Source: Flavobacteriaceae bacterium
GTDB lineage: Bacteria; Bacteroidota; Bacteroidia; Flavobacteriales; Flavobacteriaceae
Reading direction: 5' to 3'
DNA length: 64,000 nt
NCBI GenBank assembly: GCA_016744415.1
Contig: JADGEL010000002.1
Coordinates: 1 to 64,000, forward strand
Below are positions 44,417 to 54,335 of the stretch, piece by piece. The notes under the pieces are model-generated. The model was not told the origin of the DNA, ran no database searches, and saw only the letters and a program-made list of their open reading frames with translations. Each line of letters starts with the position of its first letter. Position 1 is the stretch's first letter. The position numbers and the translations under genes were made by a program.

Positions 44417-46602
44417 TTTGCCACCTCACTCATAAACTTGATACGCATTAAACGAAGTTCATCCAAATCGTAATCACCATCAAATTCTGATAAGGCTTCT
44501 TCAATAACATCAGTTTCTGCTTCCATAAAATAATCATAGATTTCTTCTTGCTGGTCTTCATCCAAAATCTCATCAATATGGTAACTGATATTTAATTTTG
44601 TCCCCATAAAAACAATCCGTTGCATTTCAATAATCAATTCATTAAATTTCAAGCCTTTTGATTTTGCAATATCTTCTAACGGAATTTTCTTATCTGTATT
44701 TTGAATGATCGATAACTTTAAAGAAGAATTAACTCCAGTACTTTTTACTACCAAATCGTCTGGTCTTAAAATATCATTTTCATCTACATAATCTGAAATT
44801 AAGGAAATAAATTCTTTTCCGTACTTTCTAGCTTTCCCCTCACCTACTCCATGTACATTAGACATTTCTTCAATGGTAATAGGATATTTCAAGGTCATAT
44901 CATCTAGTGATGGGTCTTGAAAAACAGCAAATGGCGGCACTCCTTTACGTTTCGCAACACGCTTACGTAAATCTTTCAACATCGCCATCAATTTAGCATC
45001 TGTTCCTCCACCAGCAGATTTAGTATTTGTTATAATCCCATCTTCTCCCTCATTATAAGTATGATCTTCGGTCATCATAAAAGAATGTGGCTTTTTGATA
45101 AAATCACGACCTGCATCAGTAATTTTTACTACCCCGTATTCTTCAATTTCTTTGCGAATTAAATTGACAACCAATACTTGTCTTAAAAGTGCTGTCCAGT
45201 ACAAAGCTGGCTTATCTTTACCTTTTCCAAAAAATGGCTGTAAGTGTGTTTTATGCGAAGTTAACATGGCATTTTCATGCCCAAAAATAGTGTTAACAAT
45301 CTCTTTAGGTTTGTATTTTTCTTTGGTCAGAATTACAGTTTCTATCAATAATTTTACATCATCTTTGGCTTCGTGCTTTTTCTTTGGATTTTTAACATTG
45401 TCATCCATATCGTGCCCTAAGCCGTTGATATCATCAAACTCTTCACCAAAATAATGCAATAAATATTTTCGCCTACTCATCGATGTTTCACAATAGCCTA
45501 CAACTTCTTGTAGTAAAGCATGCCCTACTTCTTGTTCAGCAACAGGTTTTCCAGACATGAATTTTTCTAATTTCTCAATATCAGCATATGAGTAAAAAGC
45601 TAAACAATAACCTTCGCCATCATCACGACCTGCCCTACCTGTTTCTTGGTAATAACTCTCTAAACTTTTTGGGATATCATGATGAATTACAAAACGAACA
45701 TCTGGTTTATCAATCCCCATTCCAAAAGCAATGGTTGCCACTACTACATCTGTATCTTCCATCAAAAACATATCTTGATGCCTTACTCTAGTTTTGGCAT
45801 CTAACCCAGCATGATATGGCACTGCTTTAATTCCGTTCACTTGCAAAACTTGGGCAACTTCCTCTACCTTCTTACGACTTAAACAATATATAATTCCTGA
45901 TTTACCAACATATTTTTTTACAAATCGGATAATGTCTTTATTTACATCTTTTGTTTTGGGTCTAACTTCGTAAAATAAATTAGGCCTGTTAAATGATGCT
46001 TTAAAAGTTTTCGCATCTGCCATACCCAAAGTTTTCAAAATATCTTCTTGAACTTTCGGAGTTGCAGTTGCAGTCAAACCTATTATAGGGACATCATCAA
46101 TTTTGCCAATGATGTTTCTTAAGTTACGATATTCAGGCCTAAAGTCATGCCCCCATTCTGAAATACAATGCGCTTCATCAATGGCAACAAATGATATTTT
46201 TTGATCTTTTAAAAAATCAACATACTCCTCTTTTGTTAACGATTCTGGAGCTACATATAATAACTTCGTAATTCCTGCAACAATATCAGCCTTCACTTGT
46301 GTGACTTCACTTTTATTTAAAGATGAATTTAAAACATGAGCTACTCCATGTTCAGAAGAGACACCACGAATAGCATCTACCTGATTTTTCATCAATGCAA
46401 TTAATGGCGAAACAACGATTGCTGTACCCTCTTGCATCAAAGCGGGTAGTTGATAACACATAGATTTGCCACCGCCTGTTGGCATGATAGCAAAGGTGTT
46501 TTTTCTTGATAATAAGTTTCTGATAACTGGCTCTTGCAACCCTTTAAATTGCGTAAAGCCAAAATACTTTTTTAATGCAGCATGTAAATCAATTTCCTTC
46601 AC
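44413..46602 (-). CDS. recQ: ATP-dependent DNA helicase RecQ
   Basis: A 729-residue 3'-5' helicase with MPTGGGKSMCYQLPAL (Walker A), AIDEAHCISEWGHDFRPEY (motif II), QETGRAGRDDG (motif VI), an RQC domain and a C-terminal HRDC domain near 530-600. The conserved zinc cysteines of RQC are partly altered. The start is GTG. It extends about 100 residues past HRDC, as in other Bacteroidota RecQ. Confidence 0.94.
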   Translation of the reverse strand: MKEIDLHAALKKYFGFTQFKGLQEPVIRNLLSRKNTFAIMPTGGGKSMCYQLPALMQEGTAIVVSPLIALMKNQVDAIRGVSSEHGVAHVLNSSLNKSEVTQVKADIVAGITKLLYVAPESLTKEEYVDFLKDQKISFVAIDEAHCISEWGHDFRPEYRNLRNIIGKIDDVPIIGLTATATPKVQEDILKTLGMADAKTFKASFNRPNLFYEVRPKTKDVNKDIIRFVKKYVGKSGIIYCLSRKKVEEVAQVLQVNGIKAVPYHAGLDAKTRVRHQDMFLMEDTDVVVATIAFGMGIDKPDVRFVIHHDIPKSLESYYQETGRAGRDDGEGYCLAFYSYADIEKLEKFMSGKPVAEQEVGHALLQEVVGYCETSMSRRKYLLHYFGEEFDDINGLGHDMDDNVKNPKKKHEAKDDVKLLIETVILTKEKYKPKEIVNTIFGHENAMLTSHKTHLQPFFGKGKDKPALYWTALLRQVLVVNLIRKEIEEYGVVKITDAGRDFIKKPHSFMMTEDHTYNEGEDGIITNTKSAGGGTDAKLMAMLKDLRKRVAKRKGVPPFAVFQDPSLDDMTLKYPITIEEMSNVHGVGEGKARKYGKEFISLISDYVDENDILRPDDLVVKSTGVNSSLKLSIIQNTDKKIPLEDIAKSKGLKFNELIIEMQRIVFMGTKLNISYHIDEILDEDQQEEIYDYFMEAETDVIEEALSEFDGDYDLDELRLMRIKFMSEVAN

Positions 46603-46684
46603 AAAGAATATATTATTAATCTATTTTTAAATACATTTGCAACTAAAGGTATAACTTTTTTTTCAATCCAAAAAAAACATTTTT

Positions 46685-47650
46685 TTGAAAAGTAGCAACT
46701 CAATTATAACCCTAGCAAAACAAACTATTACTACTGAAAGTAGTGCTATTGCGAATTTAATCAATTTGGTAGATGATTCATTTGAAAAATCTGTTAAAGT
46801 TATTCACAATTCTAAAGGACGTGTTATTATTACCGGAATTGGAAAAAGTGCGATAGTTGCTAACAAAATTGTGGCAACTTTAAATTCTACCGGAACTCCT
46901 GCAATTTTTATGCATGCTGCTGATGCTATTCATGGCGACCTAGGAACCATTCAAAAGGAAGATGTTATTATCTGTATTTCAAAAAGTGGAAATACACCAG
47001 AAATAAAAGTGTTGGTTCCGTTGATAAAAAATTATGGAAATACTTTAATTGCCTTGACTGGTAATCCTGATTCTTTTTTGGGTACACAAGCAGATTATGT
47101 ATTGAATTGTTTTGTTGAAAAAGAAGCATGTCCAAATAACTTAGCACCTACTTCTAGCACTACTGCCCAAATGGTAATGGGTGATGCTCTAGCAGTTTGC
47201 TTATTGAGTCTTAATAATTTTGACTCAAAAGATTTTGCAAAATACCACCCAGGCGGAGCTCTAGGCAAAAAGCTTTATTTACGAGTAAGTGATTTAATAG
47301 AAAAGAATGAGAAACCTCAAGTAGCACCAACAGCACCTATTAAAGACGTTATTATCGAAATTTCAGGAAAACGTTTAGGAACTGCTGCAGTGATTGAGAA
47401 TAATAAAATTATTGGTATTATTACTGACGGTGATATTAGACGTATGCTAACTGATACTTCAGATATTTCTACGATAACGGCTTCAGATATTATGAGCTCT
47501 AATCCTAAAACAATTGCCTCTGATGTGATGGCTGTGGACACATTACAAATTATGGAGTCTAACAACATTTCTCAAATTTTGGTAGAAGATAAAGGCGCGT
47601 ATGTGGGTGTAGTTCATTTACATGATTTAATTAAGGAAGGACTTTTTTAA
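46685..47650 (+). CDS. kdsD: Arabinose-5-phosphate isomerase (KdsD/KpsF)
   Basis: A 321-residue enzyme that makes arabinose 5-phosphate for Kdo in lipopolysaccharide. The SIS domain (40-180) has GIGKSAIVANK and SKSGNTPEI, followed by two CBS domains (210-320, with ITDGDIRRML). The start is TTG. It is divergent from recQ and followed two bases later by tatC. Confidence 0.92.
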   Translation: MKSSNSIITLAKQTITTESSAIANLINLVDDSFEKSVKVIHNSKGRVIITGIGKSAIVANKIVATLNSTGTPAIFMHAADAIHGDLGTIQKEDVIICISKSGNTPEIKVLVPLIKNYGNTLIALTGNPDSFLGTQADYVLNCFVEKEACPNNLAPTSSTTAQMVMGDALAVCLLSLNNFDSKDFAKYHPGGALGKKLYLRVSDLIEKNEKPQVAPTAPIKDVIIEISGKRLGTAAVIENNKIIGIITDGDIRRMLTDTSDISTITASDIMSSNPKTIASDVMAVDTLQIMESNNISQILVEDKGAYVGVVHLHDLIKEGLF

Positions 47651-47651
47651 G

Positions 47652-48479
47652 ATGAAAAAGCAAAAAAATGAAATGTCTTTTTTAGACCATTTAGAAGAGT
47701 TACGTTGGCACTTGGTAAGATCTACCCTCGCAATTTTTGTAGTTGCCATTGTGGTATTTACGTTTTCTGAAACTGTTTACGATGATTTTTTATTTGCACA
47801 TTTAGAAGGTGATTTTCCTACTTATAGATGGTTGTGCAACTTGTCACAACTTTTTGGTTTTGAATCTGATTTTTGCAATGTAGATTTAAAAAACAACATG
47901 CAATCTTTAGCGCCTACAGCACAGTTAATGAATTTAGTATGGACTTCTTTAATCCTCGGATTGATTGTTGCTTTCCCTTACATTCTTTGGGAAATATGGA
48001 GATTCATTAGCCCCGGACTACATAAAACCGAACGCAAAAAATCAAGAACTTTTATTTTTTACGCATCCATTTTATTTTTTGTAGGTGTACTATTTAGTTA
48101 TTATATCATTGCTCCACTATCAGTTTCGTTTTTCTACAATTTTAAAGTTACTGATATCATCGAAAATAAATTTAATTTCACAACACATATCAACTTAATC
48201 ACTAATACTTTACTAGGTGTATCACTAATGTTCGAGCTGCCTGTTGTTATATTTTTTCTAACAAAAATGGGATTGGTAACTCCACCGTTTTTAAAGAAAT
48301 ACAGAAAAGTAGCATTGGTTTTGGTACTCGTTTTATCAGCAATTATAACTCCGCCAGATATTGCAAGTCAAGTTATAGTTACAATACCAATTATGATTTT
48401 GTATGAAATCAGTATTTTTATATCTAAAAGAGTAATTAAAAAAGAGCAAAAAAATAGTAATTTACAAGTGAAAGTATAA
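47652..48479 (+). CDS. tatC: Sec-independent translocase subunit TatC
   Basis: A 275-residue, six-helix membrane protein that recognises twin-arginine signal peptides. Family marks are [13 protein letters not shown] at the start, [21 protein letters not shown] and [17 protein letters not shown]. No tatA/B gene is in the window. Confidence 0.95.
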   Translation: MKKQKNEMSFLDHLEELRWHLVRSTLAIFVVAIVVFTFSETVYDDFLFAHLEGDFPTYRWLCNLSQLFGFESDFCNVDLKNNMQSLAPTAQLMNLVWTSLILGLIVAFPYILWEIWRFISPGLHKTERKKSRTFIFYASILFFVGVLFSYYIIAPLSVSFFYNFKVTDIIENKFNFTTHINLITNTLLGVSLMFELPVVIFFLTKMGLVTPPFLKKYRKVALVLVLVLSAIITPPDIASQVIVTIPIMILYEISIFISKRVIKKEQKNSNLQVKV

Positions 48480-48489
48480 ACCACACAAG

Positions 48490-49224
48490 ATGATTTTAAG
48501 AGCAGAAAATATCAAAAAGAAATATGGCAGCAGAATGGTTGTTAATGGAATTTCTTTGGAAGTAAAACAAGGTGAAATTGTTGGTTTATTAGGGCCTAAT
48601 GGTGCTGGAAAAACAACTTCATTTTATATGATTGTCGGCATGATACAACCCAATGAAGGTCATATTTATTTGGATGATGAAGAAATTACCGAAGCAGCTA
48701 TGTACAAACGTGCTCAAAAAGGAATTGGCTATTTAGCACAAGAAGCATCTGTATTTCGAAAATTATCTGTTGAGGACAATATCCTATCTGTATTGCAATT
48801 TACTGAGCTTTCTAAAAGAGAGCAAAAAGCAAAAATGGAATCTCTAATTGAAGAGTTTAGTTTAGGGCATGTTCGTAAAAACCGTGGTGATTTACTATCA
48901 GGTGGTGAACGTAGAAGAACCGAAATTGCGCGTTGTTTAGCATCAGACCCAAAATTTATTTTGCTTGACGAACCTTTTGCAGGTGTTGATCCTATTGCGG
49001 TTGAAGACATCCAAAGTATTGTAGCACATCTTAAAGATAGAAATATTGGCATTTTAATTACCGACCATAATGTACAAGAAACCTTGGCTATTACAGATAA
49101 AACATATTTGATGTTTGAAGGTGGAATTCTAAAAGAAGGAACTCCAGAAGAATTGGCACAAGACGAAACCGTACGTCGCGTTTATTTAGGAAAAGACTTT
49201 GAATTGAAAAGGAAGAAGTTTTAA
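48490..49224 (+). CDS. lptB: LPS export ABC transporter ATPase LptB
   Basis: A 244-residue ATPase with Walker [10 protein letters not shown], the LptB-typical [20 protein letters not shown], signature [17 protein letters not shown] and Walker [14 protein letters not shown]. It drives lipopolysaccharide extraction with LptFG. The kdsD-tatC-lptB order is probably one operon. Confidence 0.95.
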   Translation: MILRAENIKKKYGSRMVVNGISLEVKQGEIVGLLGPNGAGKTTSFYMIVGMIQPNEGHIYLDDEEITEAAMYKRAQKGIGYLAQEASVFRKLSVEDNILSVLQFTELSKREQKAKMESLIEEFSLGHVRKNRGDLLSGGERRRTEIARCLASDPKFILLDEPFAGVDPIAVEDIQSIVAHLKDRNIGILITDHNVQETLAITDKTYLMFEGGILKEGTPEELAQDETVRRVYLGKDFELKRKKF

Positions 49225-49239
49225 GGAAGGTGGCTTGTG

Positions 49240-49944
49240 TTAATCTTCTAATAAGTAATTATTCTTTTTTCTTTTACCCTTAGAGTTTTTAATACCAAAA
49301 ACAATTTTATCTGGTTCAATTTTTATAATTTTGTATTTGTCAATGTAATCTTTTGATAAATCATGAATGTATGGATTTAGATAAAGTTCAATATCATAAT
49401 TATAACTCCCATCAACTTCTATTTCAATTGGGACTGTATCAAATATTTTAGCTGTAATAATTATTTTCTCTTGTTTATCAAGTGTTAGCTCAAGAGGTGA
49501 ATATCCAGTATTATAAATCTTATTTTTAATATAAATTTCTGTATTTGGCAATATTTCAACAAAATCACTTAATGAATCCGGATAGTAATCAGAAAAGGAA
49601 TTATCAAAGGCTGTTATATTAATTATAATATTTTTTGTTTCTGTTTTGCTTTTCTCTGTAATAACATATTTTTGTTTAGAAACGTCTTCATTATAGTTTG
49701 AATATGAATAATCATAAACTAAAAAAAGTGTGTCATTTTTCACATAATAATCACCTATTTCTTCGATACCAATTCCACATTGTGGCGTGTAAAACATTTT
49801 TTTAAATTTAAAATTATTCGAAAATTCTAAACTTGTTTTAGCACCATTATTGTGTTCAATGGTAAATTTCCCTTTCAAAACATCTTGACAAAAACAAATT
49901 TGCCCAATTAAACAAAATATCAATATTATTAGCTTCTTGTACAT
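49240..49944 (-). CDS. Secreted hypothetical protein
   Basis: A 234-residue protein with a signal peptide (YKKLIILIFCLIGQICFCQ) and a beta-rich mature part. I recognise no domain. The frame is open 13 codons upstream, but the ATG at 49944 starts the signal peptide. It follows pssA by 41 bases on the same strand. An attC is not present on its 3' side, so it is not a cassette. Confidence 0.65.
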   Translation of the reverse strand: MYKKLIILIFCLIGQICFCQDVLKGKFTIEHNNGAKTSLEFSNNFKFKKMFYTPQCGIGIEEIGDYYVKNDTLFLVYDYSYSNYNEDVSKQKYVITEKSKTETKNIIINITAFDNSFSDYYPDSLSDFVEILPNTEIYIKNKIYNTGYSPLELTLDKQEKIIITAKIFDTVPIEIEVDGSYNYDIELYLNPYIHDLSKDYIDKYKIIKIEPDKIVFGIKNSKGKRKKNNYLLED

Positions 49945-49985
49945 AATTTTATTTGCAATTTTGGTTAATTTATAATTACACACAA

Positions 49986-50723
49986 CTACTTATTATTCTT
50001 TCCATTCTCAACCAATGACAACAGCACATAAATAAGTATCATTAACGGAATTGCAATAAATTGCAACGCAACCAGCAATACTACTGAAACAATTAAAAAC
50101 ACATATTTAATCTTATTGTTCTTAAAACTAAAATCTTTAAACTTTAATGAGAATAAAGGTATGTTAGCATTCATCAAGAAACTTAGTAGCAAAGTAATAC
50201 TAACCAAAAACCATTTTGTTAGTATGATAGATTCTATAATTTCTATAGAACTGTGCTCTAAAATAAAGGGCAATGAAATTACAACCAATGTCGCAGCAGG
50301 AGTTGGCAACCCAATAAACGAACTCGTTTGTCGTTCATCAATATTAAAATTTGCCAATCTATAAGCTGCCGCCAAAATAAACAACAAACCAATCAATGCG
50401 ATCCCTTCAAGCTCGTATCCAAATAAATGAAGGTCAATTAAAGTGCCATTATCTTTTACAATTGTTTGTTCTAATAGCTTCATTAAAATAATTCCAGGTG
50501 CTACTCCACTCGTCACCATATCTGCAAGTGAATCTAATTGTTTTCCTAATTCACTTGGCACTTTCAATATTCTTGCAAAGAATCCATCAAAAAAGTCGAA
50601 AAAGATTCCCAGTAAAACAAAGAATCCTGCCATCATTAAGTGACCTTCAACGGCATTAATCACCGCAATAGTTCCTGAAAACAGGTTTGCCAGTGTAAAA
50701 ATATTAGGAATGTGTTTCTTCAT
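49986..50723 (-). CDS. pssA: CDP-diacylglycerol-serine O-phosphatidyltransferase
   Basis: A 245-residue membrane enzyme that makes phosphatidylserine, the precursor of phosphatidylethanolamine. The CDP-alcohol phosphotransferase motif is DGFFARILKVPSELGKQLDS followed by LAD. About seven membrane helices. The psd partner is not nearby. Confidence 0.93.
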   Translation of the reverse strand: MKKHIPNIFTLANLFSGTIAVINAVEGHLMMAGFFVLLGIFFDFFDGFFARILKVPSELGKQLDSLADMVTSGVAPGIILMKLLEQTIVKDNGTLIDLHLFGYELEGIALIGLLFILAAAYRLANFNIDERQTSSFIGLPTPAATLVVISLPFILEHSSIEIIESIILTKWFLVSITLLLSFLMNANIPLFSLKFKDFSFKNNKIKYVFLIVSVVLLVALQFIAIPLMILIYVLLSLVENGKNNK

Positions 50724-50835
50724 TATCTAAAAATTAATTTCGATAAATATACTGTTTTTTTAAATTCTGATTTGCGATATTTGACATTCAAATTAGAGAA
50801 CTAAAAATCAACTACTTCAAAATAAAACTGCAAAA

Positions 50836-51807
50836 GTGCCTTTAATCGATTCAACCTACCAACCAACATATCCATTCACAAAAACACATTTCAATACGGT
50901 TTTCAGAACATTTTTTAGTCGCATAAAAATAAACTATACACGTGAACGGTTAGAGTTAAAGGATGGTGATTTTATGGATTTAGATATCACGTCGGTAAAA
51001 TCTGACACCGTAATTATTGCCCTCCATGGATTAGAGGGTAGCTCGGAATCTACCTATATATTGGCGCTTTCAAAAGTTTTAAATAAAGCTGCTGTAGATG
51101 TTGTTGCTGTCAATTTACGTGGGTGTAGTGGTGAGCACAATCGTATGCTAGCATCTTACCATAGCGGAAAAACAGAAGATTTAAAAGCGGTTATTAATCA
51201 CATTAGTAAAAAATACAGCTATAAAAACATTGTTTTGGCAGGTTACAGTTTAGGGGGCAATATCACTTTAAAATATTTAGGTGAACAGGGAGAAAATATC
51301 CACTCAAAAATAAAATGTGCTATTGCTATTTCAGTTCCATGTGATTTAACTGGCTCTTCAAATGCGCTGATGCAAAAGGAGAATATGGCTTATATGCATC
51401 GATTTTTAAAATCATTAAAAGAGAAGGTAATATCTAAAAAGGAACAATTTCCGAAAGAAAATTTAGACATAGACGGTCTATTAGCGGCAAAGAACTTTAA
51501 AGATTTTGATAATTTATTTACTGCACCAGTAAATGGATTTAAGGATGCCCAAGATTATTGGACACAAAACAGCAGTAAACCTTTTTTGCATGCCATTAAA
51601 ATTCCGACGTTGATGGTAAGCGCTTTAGATGACACCTTTTTATCTGAGGAATGTTTTCCATTTAAAGAAGTAAAAGATCATCAATATTTATTTTTAGAAA
51701 CGCCAAAAAGCGGTGGTCATGTTGGTTTCAATTCTACTTTTTATGGAAAAAATGGGCATTGGTTAGAAAAGCGAATTTTGAATTTTTTGAGTGGTCACCT
51801 TAAATAA
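50836..51807 (+). CDS. YheT-type alpha/beta hydrolase
   Basis: A 323-residue hydrolase with LHGLEGSSESTY (oxyanion region), nucleophile elbow GYSLGGN near residue 138, LDDTFLS (acid) and GGHVGF (histidine). These fit the YheT/ABHD1-3 family of predicted esterases. The start is GTG. Confidence 0.85.
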   Translation: MPLIDSTYQPTYPFTKTHFNTVFRTFFSRIKINYTRERLELKDGDFMDLDITSVKSDTVIIALHGLEGSSESTYILALSKVLNKAAVDVVAVNLRGCSGEHNRMLASYHSGKTEDLKAVINHISKKYSYKNIVLAGYSLGGNITLKYLGEQGENIHSKIKCAIAISVPCDLTGSSNALMQKENMAYMHRFLKSLKEKVISKKEQFPKENLDIDGLLAAKNFKDFDNLFTAPVNGFKDAQDYWTQNSSKPFLHAIKIPTLMVSALDDTFLSEECFPFKEVKDHQYLFLETPKSGGHVGFNSTFYGKNGHWLEKRILNFLSGHLK

Positions 51808-51920
51808 AAAAAAATAATCTACAAATCAATTAGCCAATAGCTTTCAACACACAATATCTCTAATAAAAATCTGTTAATTAATATATAAATTCGATATTTG
51901 TGCCCATCAAAAAATTTGAT

Positions 51921-52985
51921 TTGAAAAAACTAATAATCCTCTTATTATTTATCTCCCAAATCAGTTACAGCCAAACCGTTCGTAAATACTCTAATGAATT
52001 CTTAAATATTGGAGTTGATGCTGCGGCATTTGGAATGGGAAAAGCAGTAGTTGCAACTTCAGATGATGTAAACTCGGGTTATTGGAATCCTGCAGGTTTA
52101 GTGAACGTCAAAGATTATCAGGGCTCTATAATGCATGCCGAATATTTTGCAGGAATTGCCAAATACGATTATGCAGCGTTTGCAATGCCTATTGACAGCG
52201 AGAGTGCAGTTGCCTTATCAATTATTCGTTTTGGTGTTGATGATATTTTGGATACAACCGAATTGATTGACAGTGAAGGAAACATAGATTATAATAGAGT
52301 TGATTTGTTTTCTGCGGCAGATTACGCATTGAATATTGGATATGCTCGCAAGCTAATTGTTCAGGAATTAAATATAGGTTTTAATGCTAAAATTGTACAC
52401 AGACAAATTGGAGATTTTGCCTCTTCTTGGGGTTTTGGGCTGGATGCATCATTGCAATTTCAACGCGAACAATGGCAATTTGGATTGATGTTACGAGATA
52501 TTACGACAACGTTTAATGCATGGAGTATTGACGATGAAAAATTTAAAGCAATACAAGATGCTGTGCCAGGAGAAAATGAAGAAGAACCAGAAACGGTAGA
52601 GATTACCTTACCAAAAGCTCAATTGGGTGTAGCTAGAAAATTTGAATTAGGGCGTGATTTTGGGTTGTTAACAGAAATAGATTTAAACATGCGCTTTACT
52701 AAAACAAATGATATCATAGCTTCAGATTTTGTAAGCATTGACCCAGCATTAGGAATGCAATTAGATTTTATTAATATGGTGTTTTTACGTGTTGGTATGG
52801 GGAATATTCAAAGTAGATTAGAATTTGATGAAAGTGAATCAATCACTTTTCAACCAAATTTAGGAGTTGGATTTAGATATAGAGGTATTCAAGTTGATTA
52901 TGCATTGACTAATATTGGGAGTGTTGGCAACGCTTTATATTCAAATGTGTTTTCATTAAAAGTCGATTTTGAATATTTTAGATAA
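51921..52985 (+). CDS. PorV2-like type IX secretion-associated outer-membrane protein
   Basis: A 355-residue exported protein with a signal peptide (KKLIILLLFISQISYSQ) and the opening YSNEFLNIGVDAAAFGMGKA, followed by DDVNSGYWNPAGL, typical of the PorV/PorQ beta-barrel family. PorV shuttles T9SS cargo for attachment; PorV2 copies are of unknown role. A GTG at 51900 is in frame; TTG at 51921 gives a better signal peptide. Confidence 0.82.
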   Translation: MKKLIILLLFISQISYSQTVRKYSNEFLNIGVDAAAFGMGKAVVATSDDVNSGYWNPAGLVNVKDYQGSIMHAEYFAGIAKYDYAAFAMPIDSESAVALSIIRFGVDDILDTTELIDSEGNIDYNRVDLFSAADYALNIGYARKLIVQELNIGFNAKIVHRQIGDFASSWGFGLDASLQFQREQWQFGLMLRDITTTFNAWSIDDEKFKAIQDAVPGENEEEPETVEITLPKAQLGVARKFELGRDFGLLTEIDLNMRFTKTNDIIASDFVSIDPALGMQLDFINMVFLRVGMGNIQSRLEFDESESITFQPNLGVGFRYRGIQVDYALTNIGSVGNALYSNVFSLKVDFEYFR

Positions 52986-52986
52986 G

Positions 52987-53076
52987 ATGAAACAAGCATG
53001 TTCAAATTTATCAACCACCAAAATGACAAAAAACGAACAGCTTGTGATAGATTTAAAAAATAGTTTAGACGCATGA
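52987..53076 (+). CDS. Small ORF coupled to the Lnb gene
   Basis: A 29-codon frame starts with ATG one base after the porV2 stop and ends with TGA overlapping the ATG of the next gene (53073-53076). It encodes a hydrophilic peptide (KMTKNEQLVIDLKNSLDA at its end). It may serve to hand ribosomes from one gene to the next rather than make a functional peptide. Confidence 0.4.
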   Translation: MKQACSNLSTTKMTKNEQLVIDLKNSLDA

Positions 53077-54254
53077 AAAAGCTACTAATTTTATTTATAT
53101 TATTTCTTTCATTTACAACTCAATCTCAATCTATTCCTTTATCCGAACAAGCAGAGGTTAGTTTAATTACTTGTGGTCCTGGTGCTGAATTATTTTCTGC
53201 ATTTGGGCATACAGCATTTAGAGTTCGAGATCCTAAATTAGGTATAGACAGAGTTTACAATTACGGAACATTTGATTTTAACGATCCAAATTTTTATGCA
53301 AACTTTACAAAAGGAGATTTACGCTACTTTTTAAGTGCCTATGATTTTGGACGGTTCTTGAGGACTTATCATAGAGAAAAAAGGTGGATAACAGGACAGG
53401 TTTTAAACTTACAACAATCGGATGTTCAAAAAATATTTGATTATTTAGAAAACAACGCTAAAAAAGAGAATAGAGAATATTTTTATGATTATTTCTTCAA
53501 CAACTGCTCTACAAAACCGTATGATGTTATTGCTAAAATTATTGGTGACAAATTAGTAGAACCAGAAATTTTTAATACTGAAATAAAATCACACAGGCAA
53601 TTAACGCAGCCTTATTTAAAAAATCTTTCTTGGGGTGATTTTGGTATTGACTTGGCATTAGGTTCTGTTATTGATAGGCCAACAACTTCGAAAGAACATT
53701 TGTTTTTACCAGAAAACGTACTCACTTTTTTCGATGCCATGAAAATTATTGAGGATGGAAATGAACTACCCATAGTAAAAAGAACAGAGAATATTTTATT
53801 GAAACAAGAAGCTATTTATAAGGATACTTTTTTTACACCATTTATCACCTTTTCTATTTTGGCGCTACTCGTTATTATTTTTACATTTAAAAATATAAAA
53901 CAACAAAAAAGATCTAGATTTTTAGATTTTTTGATATTCTTTATCTCAGGTTTAATCGGCGTGTTTTTACTACTAACCTGGTTTGGCACCAATCATATAT
54001 CAGCAAGAAACAATTACAATACTCTTTGGGCATTCGCTCCAAATTTAGTTGTGAGTTTTTTCTTATTTAAAAAGAAGCTTCCAAGTTGGATACCAAAGTA
54101 TAGTCTAGCTACATTAGTTGTTTTGATGATAAGCCTTATTATTTGGATAGCACAAATTCAAGTTTTCTCAATTGCAGTCTTACCTTTGATTGTCTTACTA
54201 GCAACAAGGTATGTTTATCTATGGAAGTTTAGCAAAGTAAATAAGGTTGTTTAG
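53073..54254 (+). CDS. lnb: DUF4105 protein, Lnb-type lipoprotein N-acyltransferase
   Basis: A 393-residue protein with a signal peptide, a periplasmic papain-like DUF4105 domain (SAFGHTAFRVRDP near 42-54, FFNNCSTKPYD near 147-157) and five C-terminal membrane helices. The histidine and cysteine in these motifs are the likely catalytic pair. In Bacteroides this family (Lnb) N-acylates lipoproteins in place of Lnt. Confidence 0.83.
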   Translation: MKKLLILFILFLSFTTQSQSIPLSEQAEVSLITCGPGAELFSAFGHTAFRVRDPKLGIDRVYNYGTFDFNDPNFYANFTKGDLRYFLSAYDFGRFLRTYHREKRWITGQVLNLQQSDVQKIFDYLENNAKKENREYFYDYFFNNCSTKPYDVIAKIIGDKLVEPEIFNTEIKSHRQLTQPYLKNLSWGDFGIDLALGSVIDRPTTSKEHLFLPENVLTFFDAMKIIEDGNELPIVKRTENILLKQEAIYKDTFFTPFITFSILALLVIIFTFKNIKQQKRSRFLDFLIFFISGLIGVFLLLTWFGTNHISARNNYNTLWAFAPNLVVSFFLFKKKLPSWIPKYSLATLVVLMISLIIWIAQIQVFSIAVLPLIVLLATRYVYLWKFSKVNKVV

Positions 54255-54335
54255 CTATTTCATTAAGTTATAAAGAGAAATACACAAGAAAGTGATTGGG
54301 TTCAAATCAATTCGAAATTATAATTCAAAAACCGT

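Noticed and set aside
49240..49984. Hypothetical secreted gene preceded by TTGTGTGTAATT, like the start of cassette 4
   Set aside because: No matching R'' box or palindromic attC follows the gene at 49225-49239, so the 13-base match is probably chance.
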